A DNA stretch of 64,000 nucleotides from positions 38,347,378 to 38,411,377 of the forward strand of contig NC_063171.1 of assembly GCF_023159225.1 (NCBI RefSeq). The letters run 5' to 3'. The notes under the pieces are model-generated. The model worked only from the letters and a program-made list of their open reading frames with translations, made no database searches and was not told the DNA's origin. Origin of the DNA: Perognathus longimembris pacificus. Lineage: Eukaryota > Chordata > Mammalia > Rodentia > Heteromyidae. The stretch's first letter is position 1, and each line of letters begins with the position of its first letter. The position numbers and the translations under genes are program-made. Below are positions 1 through 11,814 of this stretch, piece after piece.

Positions 1-344
1 AATCCACACTCAAACAACTGTGGTTTTCACTCAACAAGCATTTTGGGGAGAGGGTAGATTTCCTGTGTGACAGTCATTCTGCTATGTGCTATGAGAAGAG
101 GCACAGGGGAAGTGGTAAATATAAACAAACAACAAGTCTTATTCCCTATCCTAACTCCCTATCCTAATGGGCATTACCGTCTTGTGTAGGAGGTGGCGGT
201 AAACAACTCACTATGATGAAGAGGGTATATAACCTGCCCAAGTACAAGCAATTTGCTCTGGAAGCCCAAAGGCAGGAGCAGTTAATTCTTCAGGAGACTT
301 GAAGAGACGCTCTTAAGAGAATAGTATGCCAGCTGCCAATAGCT

Positions 345-400
345 CCAGCATACAAATCCTAGCTACTCGGGAGGCTGAGATCTGAGGATCACTAAAAAAG
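345..400 (+). repeat. SINE fragment, B1-like left arm
   Basis: A short piece of the B1-like arm with the diagnostic order tcctagctactc, ggaggctgagatctgaggatcac. The rest of the element is missing or too diverged to follow. Confidence 0.6.
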
Positions 401-1467
401 AGAATCGTTTGTGAGGTGTCAGTCCTCTGGAAGGCAGACCCAAGTGGAGGTGTGGGTTTGTCCAGAGAATGGCTAAATGATATATATGTAGAAAAGCATC
501 TTAACCTGGAGGAGAGCTTAAAAAGAAAAGATCTCTTCCTTTCTCTCTTAAGAGTAAAAGCAAATGTGTGCTCCCTGCTCAACCATCCTTTATCTCAACA
601 AGATAGTTCTTGCCTGAGTTCTCCTCAGCCCGTTGTTCTTCCCACTTGCTATTCCTGAGAGCTGGGGGGGGGGGGGGAAATGCACCCTGGGCAACAAAAA
701 TAATTTCTGTCCCTGTCTACATCCGTTTATTTTCAATGTCAAACTTACTCAATTCTGAGCTAATTTTTCTGGGATTCCCAGACCTGGGATTTTTCTCTAC
801 AGTGGGATTGTTATGTTTGGGGCCTTTTGTCATAGCCTTTAGCAGCCCTTCTAAATCCTTCTAAAATGTGCTGCTGTTTTAAAAAACTGAAGGGAAAAGA
901 AGACAGAGAGGAGGCAGTCATTTCTCTCTGTCTCTATCTCTCTGCTTCCCCCCCCCACCTCATTCTCTGCCTCCCTGCCTCTTTCCCTAGCTCTGCGGTT
1001 AGAGCTCAGCAATGATCCTACAAGCCTGGAATTTGAGGAATTTCCTGCCCCGTGCTCCCTGGAAGAGCTGAGCGAGACCTAGCAATTAGGCCTGGAGTTT
1101 CCACTCCAGCCTCCCTCCACCCAAGTTAAGTGCCCAGAGTGAAAAGTTGGGTGGAGGGAGACAACATGAAGTTCAGGCTGGAAATGCCTGTGGCTATTAA
1201 ATTCAGCATGAATGTCACCCCACAAACTGACACCCCCCACACCAATCACCCAAACAAGTCTCTGCCAAAATGTGGTCCAATGTTTGCCTGACTGAGAGTG
1301 TAATGATGATAATAATGAAAATAGTGCAGGACATACACAGCTAATTCCTTCCTGCATCCATCTTGTCCTTCTGCAAGTGTCTCAGAACTCAGTGTTTCTT
1401 CGTTTTCTTCTTTTTCGGTCTTCCACCACTGCAGAAGGCGGTGCCTCAACTCTATTTGGGGTCCCCC
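401..1467. other. Single-copy intronic sequence with a poly-G run
   Basis: No gene or recognisable repeat. A run of 14 G at 664-677 and pyrimidine-rich sequence near 920-990 are the only simple features. Open frames here are short and unlike any protein I know. Confidence 0.5.
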
Positions 1468-1586
1468 CCCAGTCTGTTCTTTTGTAGTTTTGTGTTTTGT
1501 TTTTTTTTCCGGAGCCGGGGACCGAACCCAGGGCCTCATGCTCTTCCGCTGAGCCAGATCCCTAGCCCCACCCAGTCTGTTCTTTT
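1468..1586 (-). mobile_element. ID SINE (monomer) with perfect target-site duplication
   Basis: Read on the minus strand, 1570 to 1501 is a classical tRNA-Ala-derived ID element: ggggctagggatctggctc (A-box region), then a B box ggttcggtcccc and an A-rich tail seen as T runs at 1484-1509. It is flanked by a 16-base direct repeat, cccagtctgttctttt, at 1468-1483 and 1571-1586. The duplication is perfect and the element is compact, so this is an L1-mediated insertion that has decayed little. Confidence 0.9.
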
Positions 1587-4095
1587 TTGCCCCTTCTCCC
1601 TTTGTAGTCCTTTGCCTACCACATGTTTATCATGCCCTGCCTTCTTTGATCTGGGTCTTTGTTTCGTGTATGTTTCAGGCCTGGGAATGTAGGTCTGCTG
1701 CCTAGTAGCATGCCTGCCTCTAGGAATTCTACAAGTCCAATTGGAGGATCTGGAGCCTCGATGTCTTTGCCTCAAGCCAAAGACATAGCAACAGGATTGA
1801 GGAAGATGGACCCAAGCCATCCAAATGACCCTGAGATAACTTAGCTTCGACAGTAGCCACGGGAACAGATTTCTCTCCCTTAATTAGGTTTTATTCATGC
1901 TAATATTAAAATCGGTTCATAGGCTCTCATGATCTATCTATCACTGGCTGGATATCAGGTACTGGAGGTAAAAGTCACAAACAGTTCACAAGCTGGCCAA
2001 GTCACACACCACCAGCAAGTCTTCCTAGAAGGCAGGCAGCATCTGCATGGACTGGGGTGAGGATGGGGTCTTGATCCCTTTTCATCCCTCCTCTCTGTTC
2101 TCCAGTGCTCCCTCAAAGGCCAATGTCCAACCTAGGGTTCGCTTCCTCATTCTCACTGCCACACCAGCCTCTGCTGGCACTCTTCTTGCAGCCAATGGAT
2201 GTGTCTGAGTCCTGGAGAAGCTGATTGGTTGGAAGCTGGTTCCCACCCATCACATCCCTCACACTCCATTCCCAGGTAGGCCCCACCCAACCCATCCCAG
2301 TCAGGGCCTCCCCCACCCCCCCTGCTAGAGATGGGTTCCCACAGCAGTACCAAAACTCAGTCCTGCTCACCAGCTTCTCACTCTGTCTTCACAGGCAATA
2401 GGTTGGGGAAGTAGGCAGTATGTGAGTGAGCCCCCACGCCTTCCTTCCAGCCAGCCATCCCACTTTGGGCAATTCTGACCTGGGGTGAAACTGAAATGGC
2501 AGAGCTTCCTGCTTTCCCCTTCCTTCCACCCCCGTCCTTCCTCTCAGCACAAACTACCAGTCTCAGAAGGACCAGATTGGTTAAAAAGGAAATCAAAGTT
2601 CTTCCATGCTTCAATGGGAATGTTCACTATCTGCAGATTTCCGCTAGCTCTCAAGATACTTGCTTTCTGAGGTTAGACTTGCCAGTTTCCTCCCCGCCCC
2701 CCTTCCCACATTCCCTTCAAACAAAGCTTTTCTGTCAGGTTTTTTGACCCTGATGAAGATTTTTAACTGGAATCTTTCCCCCCTTCCCCCCCCCTCCTCT
2801 CTAATTCTGAAGGATCTTTTGTCTCCTTAGCAAAAGAACTGAGAGAATGGGAGGGCTGCCTTTTCCCCCCTTGTAAGTCACTGTGAGTTTATTTAAAAGG
2901 AAAAAAAGAGAGAGAGAGAGAAAATATGGAACAATATTCTTTCTCAATTTTTTATTTAAATAGGAAAAGGAAAAGGCCTTGAAAGAAAGTGTGAAAGAAA
3001 AAGTAGACAGACCTTTGAAAGAGAAGGAAGGGCAAAGGGTAACAGAAAATAAGGGAGGGCTACACATCCCTAGAGGGAAGGAAAGGGTTACAAGAAGAGT
3101 CCATTCCCTGGGTGGTGTATCCTTCTCCAACTTGGAAGGGGGGGGGGTAGGGTGGGAAGGACTAGACTCCAAAAGCAAGAAGGGCTCACAGGGACTCGAT
3201 ACATACAACAAGGATAGTGCTGAACAGATAGTAAGTGCTCAGTAAATGTGAGGTGTGAAACAAAATGGGGCTGTTGTGGTTGTTCCTTCTCCTCTTCCCC
3301 CAGGACCAAATGAAAGGTTGGTTGGAAACCCAACAGACAACAGACAGACCTTAGGGCCAACCTCCCCTGAGCTAGGGCAGGTGGTGCAAGACCCAAGGAG
3401 AAAGAGAGGTCCCACTGTGACAATCACTTCTTGTCCCAACCCTCTGTCCTCCCAAGGCACCATTCTCTCCCTTGGCTGGCTAGGCAAAATGGATCCAGTG
3501 AAATGCTGTCAGCTCTCAATTACTCACACCTAGCTTCCTCACTTTGGAGATTATCCATGGAAAAATCTTAATCTCAGCCAGACTGATTCCCTTTGCCACC
3601 CAGAATGTTTCGGTTGTCAGTCTTGGTGTGAGCAGGGAATTAGAAACTCATTTAAATAGCAGTCCAAGTCAACTCTAATAAGCAAGGCAAATCTGATTAT
3701 TATCATCATGATTATAACCATGAGGCAGTCCAATGTTTGGGGTGGGGGTGGGGGAAGGTTAAGAAAAAATCAGGCTGGGTGTTATTCAAGTAGAAGCTCC
3801 CTTTCCTACTGGGTCAACTGGGTGTTAACTATATTTACAGAAGGCTTTTAATCTGGACAGTTCCCTGCAGCTGCTGGTCCATCTTTACAGCGCCTCTAAA
3901 GGAAGATTAGAGACAATTTGTATTATTTGTTTACTTAAAACAGTGGCTGACATTTTCATTGCTTATTATTTGCCCCGCACTATCTACATGTTTTATATAG
4001 CTTAACTTATTTAATTTGTTTACTTGTCCCATAAAAGACTTGAGGCAACATATACAGACACACTGGTCAGCAATATAAAAGAATAAAGCTAAGAA
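1587..4095. other. Single-copy intronic sequence
   Basis: No gene seen. It contains poly-C and poly-G runs, a short (GA) tract at 2909-2922, and an old MIR tail at about 3205-3249 (tagtaagtgctcagtaaatg). Open frames up to 136 codons lie in low-complexity K/E- or S/F-rich sequence and look like chance. Confidence 0.5.
3205..3249 (+). repeat. MIR 3' end fragment
   Basis: It matches the 3' end of MIR (tagtaagtgctcagtaaatg) after a diverged tagtgctgaacag segment. Short and old. Confidence 0.5.
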
Positions 4096-4097
4096 TT

Positions 4098-4195
4098 GAG
4101 CCAGGCATGGTGGCATGTGCCTGTAAGTCCAGTTATTTGGGAGACAGAGGAAAGAGAATCATAAAGTCAAGGTCAGTCTGCAAAAAGTTAGCAGA
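4098..4195 (+). repeat. B1 SINE (7SL-derived)
   Basis: It begins gccaggcatggtggcatgtg and continues with cctgtaagtcc and gggagacagaggaaagagaatc, the standard B1 left-to-right order. Diverged copy, without the Geo right monomer. Confidence 0.75.
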
Positions 4196-4235
4196 CATAA
4201 CAAAGCTAACAATTGAACAAAAAAAAAAAAAAGAG

Positions 4236-4342
4236 GGGGAGTTGGGTGCATGGCTTAAGTGATAGGGCATTTATTTGCCTAGCATGCATGAGGCCCTTGG
4301 TTCAATCCCCAGTACTGCAAAAACAACAAAAGCAAAACAAAA
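4236..4342 (+). repeat. ID-like SINE
   Basis: tRNA-Ala-like monomer: tgcatggcttaagtgatag, then tgcctagcatgcatgagg, B box ggttcaatccccag, and an A-rich tail with CAAA repeats. Confidence 0.8.
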
Positions 4343-4348
4343 GTTAGA

Positions 4349-4540
4349 GGGCTGCTGGCTTACATCTTCAATCCCTAGCTGCTCAGGAGGCTGAGATCTA
4401 AAGATCGAGGCTCAAAGTCAAGTCCATGAGACTCTTATCTCCAATTGGCAGCAAAAAGCCCAAGTGGAACTGTGTCTCAAGTGGTGGAGCACCAGCCTTG
4501 AGCAAAACTAGCTAAAGAAGAGTGCCCCGGCCCTGAGTTT

Positions 4541-4544
<4 letters not shown>
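4349..4544 (+). repeat. B1-Geo dimeric SINE
   Basis: Left B1-like arm (ctgctcaggaggctgagatct), linker with gactcttatctccaattgg, then the right Geo monomer (gtctcaagtggtggagcacc; ccctgagtttaag). It runs straight into the dinucleotide repeat that follows. Confidence 0.85.

Positions 4545-4623
<79 letters not shown>
4545..4623. repeat. Compound microsatellite (CA)n(GA)n
   Basis: About 34 bases of (AC) followed by about 46 bases of (AG), starting exactly where the tail of the preceding SINE should be. It was probably seeded by the SINE tail. Purine-rich decay continues to about 4710. Confidence 0.95.
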
Positions 4624-4626
<3 letters not shown>

Positions 4627-4710
4627 TCTGTAGGGATGATGGTGATTAAGTAAGACAGAGACAGGGGAGAGAGAGGGAGAGGGAGAAAGAGACAAAACAG
4701 AGAGAGTAAT

Positions 4711-7700
4711 AAGGACAGGAGTTGAGATAAAGGGAATATTCTATGTATAAACCATACAATACTGAAGGCCTCAGGAGAGATGTACTGCAAGATTCATCCT
4801 CGAGCTTCAATATGGCCAAGGGATAGAAGAAAACTTCAAACCTGGTGACACAATTTGAAAATAAAAACAAAACTAACCAAAGGCTTAAGGAAGTAGCACC
4901 ACAGCACTTTCACCAGTGAGTCTTCATGAAAGGACACTGGGGTGTGTTGAATCATGTCCTGGGCAGCATACCTGCCATCAACACAATGAGGAGTCTCCTA
5001 GGGCTTGCTGCTCCTTAGAACCAGCCTCTGTGCAGGCTTGGCGGCATGGTGCCCAATGCTCAGTTCAGTCAAAGCAGTTTCCTGAAGGGGCCAAAGCCAT
5101 TCGGTCTCGGTTCTCAAGTCCCCGACTGTCTGTCTGGCTTAGGCTAGGAATGGACTGAAGGTGGATGATAAAGGCGGGGGAAGGGGGGGAGGGTTGCAGA
5201 TATAAAACAGGACTGTTCAGACTCAGCTATTTTAGCCCCAGCTCAGTCCTGCATTCCAAGATGAGAAGAAGAAAAGCACATCAGAGCCCTCTGTGATATT
5301 TGTGATTTCTTGGGAGGCATATGAAGGCACAGGGAGACAGAACCGCAAAGGATTATTTCCCTGAGGAAATTGGGGAGGTGGAGGGAGGGGTGCGGCAGCC
5401 AATGGTTGTGATGTCTGGGGTAGCACTAAGGTGCTGAGTGAGACTCATCTGAAAAAGAACAAAGCACTATGACAAAAAAAAATCTACAGAATATACCTAA
5501 CCCCCCAAATATCAGCTTAACTTTTGGCTAGCTTGAAGTCTAGGAAGATTAGCCTGGAAAAATTGTTAAGAAGCATTCACAGAGGAATTAGAGGTGGCAT
5601 TAAACACCATTAAGTAGCCCCATCAGAGCTCTGGGCCAAGCAAGTGTCACCATTTTGGAGGGGCACAAACGACTCCACAATCCAGAGGTCCCAGGGTGGC
5701 TGTCAATGTAGAATCTGCGGCATCCACACCTTTAGTCTGGAGAAGAGCCAAGGAAGAGAGTCCACAGCTCAATTGTCCATCTAGTACTCTGTGTCCAGAA
5801 GTTCTTCCTTTCACCCAACCAAAGACTGCATTCTTCTTAGTAGTGAGGAAGAGAAAATTGTCTACCTTGGTCCGAGGAGAGCTAGGCTGCAGGGAGGTGG
5901 GTAGAAGATTGGAAGGAGGGCTAGTGTGTCCTAGCTGCTTCTTTGAAGTCCTGGGGATGTGTGAGGGGAAGGAGTAAAGGGTGGGAGATTGTAGGTGAGA
6001 GGCTGAGAGGCAGAAGCAGGCCCGAATTTCAGGCCCTGAGTCCCCTGACAATAGGCAAGAGTATGGAACCTGCAGCCTGTTACTTAATTATCTCTGAATG
6101 GTTTTTGTTCCTGGCTTTAAACATTTACCCCTATTGGGTTTTCACGGCTTCACAAGCTCTCTATCTCCTTTTCTTTGCCGTTGCCATGGCAACAACTCCA
6201 GGCTTACAACTGCTCTCTGATTTTAAATAAAAGTTGAGGTTTCTCTCCCCCCCTCCCTTTTTTTTTCTCTTACTAGGGATGAGGTTTCGGTCTCATCCTC
6301 CCCCCCCCCCTTCACCTTCCTCTCTGCCCTCTGCTCCCCCCACCCAGCTGTTTCCTTATCGTGTCCTTCTCTCATTTCCTCCTTCCACCTGACTCCTCTC
6401 TAAGCCCTCTCCTGTATCCTTTGGGCTTCCAAGCTGGTTCTAATCCCCTGGTTGCCATGACAGCAAGAGTTGGGCCCTTAGGAGAGATGGGGGCAGAGGT
6501 TGAAAGATAAGGGCATATCTGGGGAGGAGTAGGTAAGGGGGGGTTCTGAAGATGTCCTGGGAGTATATTCCCTGGGACTTTCCCCTTGCTCTCTAGGCCT
6601 CAAATCTTCCAGTAGATTCCCCAACCCCAGAAAGCACTTTCTGATCTGTGCAACGTAGGAAAGGCAGGGAGGTCTGTGTAGAGTTCATCAGCATGAGTTG
6701 GTTTGGGGTAGAAGGAAGGAGGGTAAGGTTGAAATTCTAGTTCCAGTGCCTGCTCTGGGGCAGTGAGTCATTTACCCTTTAGGTTCTAGTTTTTGTTCGT
6801 AACGTTCAGGGGTTAGATAAAACCACAGATTTCTGTACTCTACGGTGTCCTAGATCTTCATAGAAGTCTCAGCACCTCTTGCAGGGGTGGGAAGGGTGTG
6901 CCCCGTGAGAAGGTGAAGGGCAGCAGCTACCTGAGATCTGTCACCTAGTATCACCAGGAGTCACTCTCACCTAGGAGATAGTGGATCTTTCAGAAATCCT
7001 CATCACAAGCTTCAGCTCTCCCACAGGAAGTGAGGGTCTCCGTCCACTACCACCCCCCATAATGGATTACCCACCTGACTGACTCTCTTGGTCACCTGTT
7101 TCTTTCCCCAGCCTCAACCTTGGCTAGACAGACAAGCTAAATAGCAGCTTATACAGAAACATCACTCTAAAATGGGCTAGAGGACAAAATACTTCTTCCT
7201 CAAAAATATAATCCTCTCTCTGGATTTTAGGAGATATAAGTGAAGGGTGAATATTTGGGTAAAGGGAGAAATGGGCAGCGTGTGGTATTTTAGAAGAACC
7301 TTGGAGTAGGAAATCAGAAGACTTGATTTCCAGTTCCAGCTCAGTGGTTTTTCAGGTGAGGTGATTTTGCTTCCTGGGTCACATCTGGAAATGTCTGAGG
7401 GATTGTTTGCCACCACACCTGGAGAAGGGGGCTCTACCAGCTTCCTGTAGATAGAGGCCAGGGATGCAGCTAAGCTAAACATATTCCAGTACAGAGATCA
7501 ACTCCTACAAGAAGGGCTAACTATACCCAACTTAAGTCTTTGTGACATTCTAAACCTGTTTCCCTGTTCACAGATGATCACTTCCTGTTCAGTCTTTTCA
7601 TTTAACACTTTTCATTTAACATTTCCGTAGTGCTGAGGCAAAGAAAAGCCCCAAGGATGGTCACCTTCAGGCACACACATCACTCCCAAATGAGGGGCAG

Positions 7701-7788
7701 GGCAGGGCAGGGCAGGATTCATGTTATAGTTAGATAAAGGGGTCTGCACACAAGGTCACAAAGAAAGTAAGAATGAAGACACTATCTG
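4711..7788. other. Single-copy intronic sequence with two old MIR traces
   Basis: No gene. MIR-like stretches lie at about 6730-6830 (cagtgagtcatttaccctttag) and 7300-7400. Position 6060-6240 is non-repetitive, contains the RFX palindrome and reads like conserved regulatory DNA. Poly-C sits at 6299-6310. Confidence 0.45.
6180..6193. promoter_or_regulatory. Perfect RFX X-box palindrome
   Basis: gttgccatggcaac is a perfect 14-bp palindrome identical to the RFX dimer consensus. A degenerate partner, gttgccatgacagc, lies at 6451-6464. X-boxes are bound by RFX factors in ciliary, neural and immune genes. Use at this site is inference. Confidence 0.6.
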
Positions 7789-8000
7789 AGGGCTGGGAAT
7801 ATGGCCTAGTGGCAAGAGTGCTTGCCTCATATACATGAAGCCCTAGGTTCGATTCCTCAGCACCACATATATAGAAAAGGCTGTGGCTCAAATGGTAGAG
7901 TGCTAGCCTTGAGCAAAAAGAAGCAGGGACAGTGCTCAGTCCCTGAGTCTAAGCCCCAGGACTGGCAAAAACAACAACAACAAAAAGATACTATCTGAAC
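7776..8000 (+). mobile_element. IDL-Geo dimeric SINE with target-site duplication
   Basis: The left ID monomer starts ggctgggaatatggcctag at 7790, with B box ggttcgattcc. The right Geo monomer carries ggctcaaatggtagagtgc and ends ccccaggactggc before an (AAC)-type tail to about 7987. Flanks repeat gacactatctga / gatactatctga with one mismatch. About 13 bases at the monomer junction (the ccagaagtggcgc segment of other copies) are missing. Confidence 0.9.
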
Positions 8001-8389
8001 TCAGGACTTTAGATTCAGGACACTTTTTATTCCTTTGCACCATAAATGTTAGGATTAAACAATAAAATCTGACATACATACACCACGTGCACATAACCTA
8101 ATGTCATCTCAGATAACATGCCAAGGGATCTACAGGGATAGCTAGGCAGCCTTTCTCTCATTCTATGTGGACCGTACCATTCTTGTACAGGGAAAGGAAA
8201 TGACTCACACAAGGTCACAGTGGTAGGAACTCCAGTTCTTGCCTTTTTACCTAGAAAATAAAGTACATGTTCACAGCAGTGAGCTCTTTGTTTTATGTTT
8301 TATGGCCGAAGCCAAATGAGGCCCTAAAAGACATGACTTGCTCAGGAAGGAGTCTAAGAAGAGGTAACATCCAGTCACATGACTCCTCC

Positions 8390-8632
8390 CTCTTTTTTTT
8401 TCTTTTCTTTTTTTTTTTTTTTTTGGAGGGGCAGTGCTAGCACTAGGGTTTGAACTCAGCCTCATGTTCTCACTTGGCTTTTTTGTTCAAGGCTGACCCC
8501 TCTATCACTTGAGCTACTCCTCGGCTTCCAGCTTTTTGCGGTTAATGAGACTTTTTTTTTCCCTGGGCTGGTTTCAAACCGTGATCCCCAGATCTCAGCC
8601 ACCTGAATAGCTAGAATTACAAGCCTGAGCCC
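8390..8632 (-). repeat. B1-Geo dimeric SINE
   Basis: On the minus strand the left arm reads from 8632 and the Geo monomer ends near 8430 (gtttgaactcagcctcatg on plus), with a long A tail seen as the T run at 8393-8424. Confidence 0.85.
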
Positions 8633-8639
8633 TCTCATT

Positions 8640-8892
8640 TTAAGATCAATTCTAGTTTGGGTTTTTTGTTTGTTTGTTTTTTTGCCAGTCCTGGGGCTTG
8701 AACTCAGTGCCTGAGCACTGTCCCTAGGGGGCTTCTTTTTGCTCAAGGCTAGCACTCTACCACTTGAGCCACAGCACCACTTCCGGCTTTTACTGTATAT
8801 GTGGTGCTAAGGAATCGAACCCAGGGCTTCATGAATGTGAGGCAAGCACTCTACCACTAGGCCATATTCACAGCCTCTTAAGATCAATTCTA
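8640..8892 (-). mobile_element. IDL-Geo dimeric SINE with 15-bp target duplication
   Basis: Complete copy: on plus, tgccagtcctggggcttg (Geo end) at 8682 through ggaatcgaacccagggcttc (ID B box) to ggccatattcacagcc at 8875. The flanks carry a perfect ttaagatcaattcta at 8640-8654 and 8878-8892. It sits directly beside the preceding B1-Geo copy. Confidence 0.95.
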
Positions 8893-11814
8893 ATCTACCT
8901 TGGGGAAGTGGGAGCAGGGAATAGAGGCTGTGCGCTATTAAACAAGAACAAACAACAGCAACCAAAAAAGACCAAAGGCCCAAGAATCAAAGTTTTAGGA
9001 AAGTGGGGAGTATTGAGTGGGAGAAACAGCTGGTGGTCGCAAGAATAAAAGGGTTGCCTTCAAATGAAAAGAGACAAATGGAGAACTTGCTATTTAGGAG
9101 GAAGGACTAAGGAAGGGAGGAGGAAGGGCTCAGAAGGAAGAAGAATGCTGATTGAGCACAGAAGAAGGGACCTAGAAGAAAAGGCTTCTTCACATGGGAG
9201 AGAGTCCTTGTCCTGGGACTACCTTGGTTTCTGCTTCCCTGTGGGCCCTGCCTCACAAAGTGTCCTGATGCACTTCTTCACTGTAACACCTGGCCAAGGA
9301 AAGGAGAGAGCCTGGAATTCAGGCTCCATCTCTACCTGCAGCCATCAGAGAAGGCAGTGGGAAGAAGCTATCAGCAGACCCTTCCCCAGACTTTAGCCAT
9401 GTTTCTATCTCCATCATTTCCATCCCCACGACCATCCTGGAGAGAATTCTGAGGTGCTGACCTGCACAGCACCTCATTCTTTTTCTTTCTAGGCTCTGCT
9501 CAGCTCTTCAGACACTTTTTTAAGCCCCCCCTCCACACTTTACAGATAAGAAACGTGGCCTAGTTTGTGGGGCCCCAACCCACATAAGAGGCCTGGCCAG
9601 GGCTTATGAAATAGGCTGGGTTTGTTGTTTGTTGGTTTGGTTTTGTTTTGAACAAAACATAATCCAGGGCCTTAGGGAACCTGCAATCTGGCTAGAAAAC
9701 TGAAAGGTCAATGCTTTAAAGCTGAGTGTAAACTGAGCCTGTAAACCGAGATAAAAGGGCGGGTTAGTCAGGAAGGGCCCTCTGGAGGAGGTAAGCCTTC
9801 CTGGGCCCTGGGCTGGGCAGTTAGATGCTGAGGCCTTGTGGGTCTGGGCTGAGAAGCCACAAGAGCTTCCAGGGGGAAAGCTTCTGTCTTTTGCAGACAG
9901 GAGGTTCCAGGGAGCTGGGAGTAGATGGCCCTGGTTTTCATTTCTTCCCTGCCCCCACAAGCTCAGCTCCGGCTGGCCTCCGAGATGATTAAAACCAAAA
10001 GAATTTTAAATGTCTGGAATTCACTTTTCACCACTGATGCCATTTGCTTATTTTCTCTCTCTCTCCCCTTCCCATGTAATTTCTCCTCTTGGGAGAGCTA
10101 TCTGTTTGCTTCACTCCTTTCTTCGGGCCCCAGTACACACCAGTCAACTTTGTTTTCATGGGGGGGCGGGTACAGGGGGTTGGGTGTCTCAGGCAGAGGG
10201 GAGGGAGGAGGGAAAGGGCAGAAAGAGGGGCCTTGATCTGGCTGGCTAAAGTTCCCAGAAAAAGAAAAAGACAAGAAATAGCTTTCAGGGAAAGAAATCT
10301 GCCAAATGTTTATGTTCCCACAAGACTCTGCAAAACCTTTTCATAGGCCAAAGCTAAAGTTCAGGGCAAAGCCAGAGCATGTTTCTTCAAGGAGGGAGAA
10401 AAATATCTTATCAACATGCATACACAAGCACCCACACCGCTGGTCAGGTCTCCCACCTTCTTGAGCTGGCTGGGTCAGCCCCCAAAGAGCAGTGTATGGG
10501 GGTGAGGAGAGATTCCTTATTCTCCTCATCCCAAATCCAGAGAGCTGAAAACAAAACAACTCTCCAGTTCCTGAGCAAAAGCTGCTTCTCCTAGGGTACC
10601 CACTTCAGCCTTCTGAAAGCACTACTTCCAACCACAGCTCACTAAAATCAGAGAAGCTGGGGTCTATCTATCTAGAAAAAGCCATCCTTCTGAGGAACTC
10701 AACATAAGATGGCACAGAATCAGAAAAATATGCAGCCAGAAAGAATCTTGGAGATGAACAAGCCCAAGTCACAAAGATCATTCCTTGAAGGAATACTAAT
10801 CTATGTCTAGACTCACAATCCAGTGCTCTCTCCCTATTCTGCCTTCCAATGATTGATTTTCCTATTGTACTGTCCAGTAAATCAGAAGCTATAAGTCATC
10901 AGACTTCAATATGGCCAGTGCGCTGGCACACACAAGCCTCTGATAGGCAAAAAGAACCTCAACCTTGCTTGAAGCTGGGTGCCAATAATAAATACACTTT
11001 GAGCTGGTGTCAGCCCCCAGCTGGAAAGACAACTCTTGGGCACAAGAGAAAAAAAAAATGTGCTGGGTCAGTGGTCTGGATGTCAAGACTCTGCTTGGCA
11101 GCACAACCAGAAGTGGGGGAAGAGGAATTGTGATGCCTTCCCTCACCCAGGAAAGGGGGGGGGGGCGGGGAGGCTTTCTTTCATTTGCCAGCTTTGTAAG
11201 AAGCAAGCTTATCTTCTCACCTGCTACTAGGCCCAGGCTAGGTGATTGGAGCACCTATCACTTACCAGGGAACTCCATTCTACATTGTCCTCAAGATTCT
11301 CCTTTTCCTGAGAACCAATCAAGACGCGGAGAGGTGATGTTCCAGACCTCCAATGCCAGTTAATGGCGGGCAAAGGAAGTAAAAGAAACCCACTGATTTC
11401 ATTCTATAGACAGAACAAAAGAGACTAAAGGTCATGAAGGGAAATTCAAAATGGGAGGGGCTTTTCTGGGGCATTGCTCACCCCCAAACTCCTCCTTTGG
11501 GGCCCCTAGAAAGAAGCCCAAGCCACAGAGTTGCTCAGAAACAAGAATGAGGAACAGATAAGGAATGCACAGTAAGTTTAGGTCCCAATCAAACTCCGTG
11601 TCTAAAAACTGGCTGGCTAAACTTTTCTCTCTTGAGCCTCTCAAATCCCTTACCCTGGCATGTACCCTCTCCACTTATCTCTGGGTTGGAAGCTCAAAGA
11701 AAGCCCGAATGGCAGAGCTGCTGGCAGTCAGGTCTAGAGGGCTGGGGCCAGCAGGGCCAGTGTCTTCCTTCCCCTTTCCCCTTTAAATCCTGTCCAGTGC
11801 TAGGCTGATCCAGG
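8893..11814. other. Single-copy intronic sequence
   Basis: No gene. A degenerate MIR-type stretch is possible at about 10735-10835. A run of G at about 11155-11164 may be length-polymorphic. Open frames of about 80-120 codons overlap on both strands without similarity to known proteins. Confidence 0.45.

Noticed and set aside
4545..4623. CRISPR-like or satellite array
   Set aside because: Simple dinucleotide repeats only; no spaced direct repeats of array type anywhere in the window.
4477..4790. Frames coding long Ser-Leu or Cys-Val repeats
   Set aside because: They are translations of (CA)n and (GA)n microsatellites.
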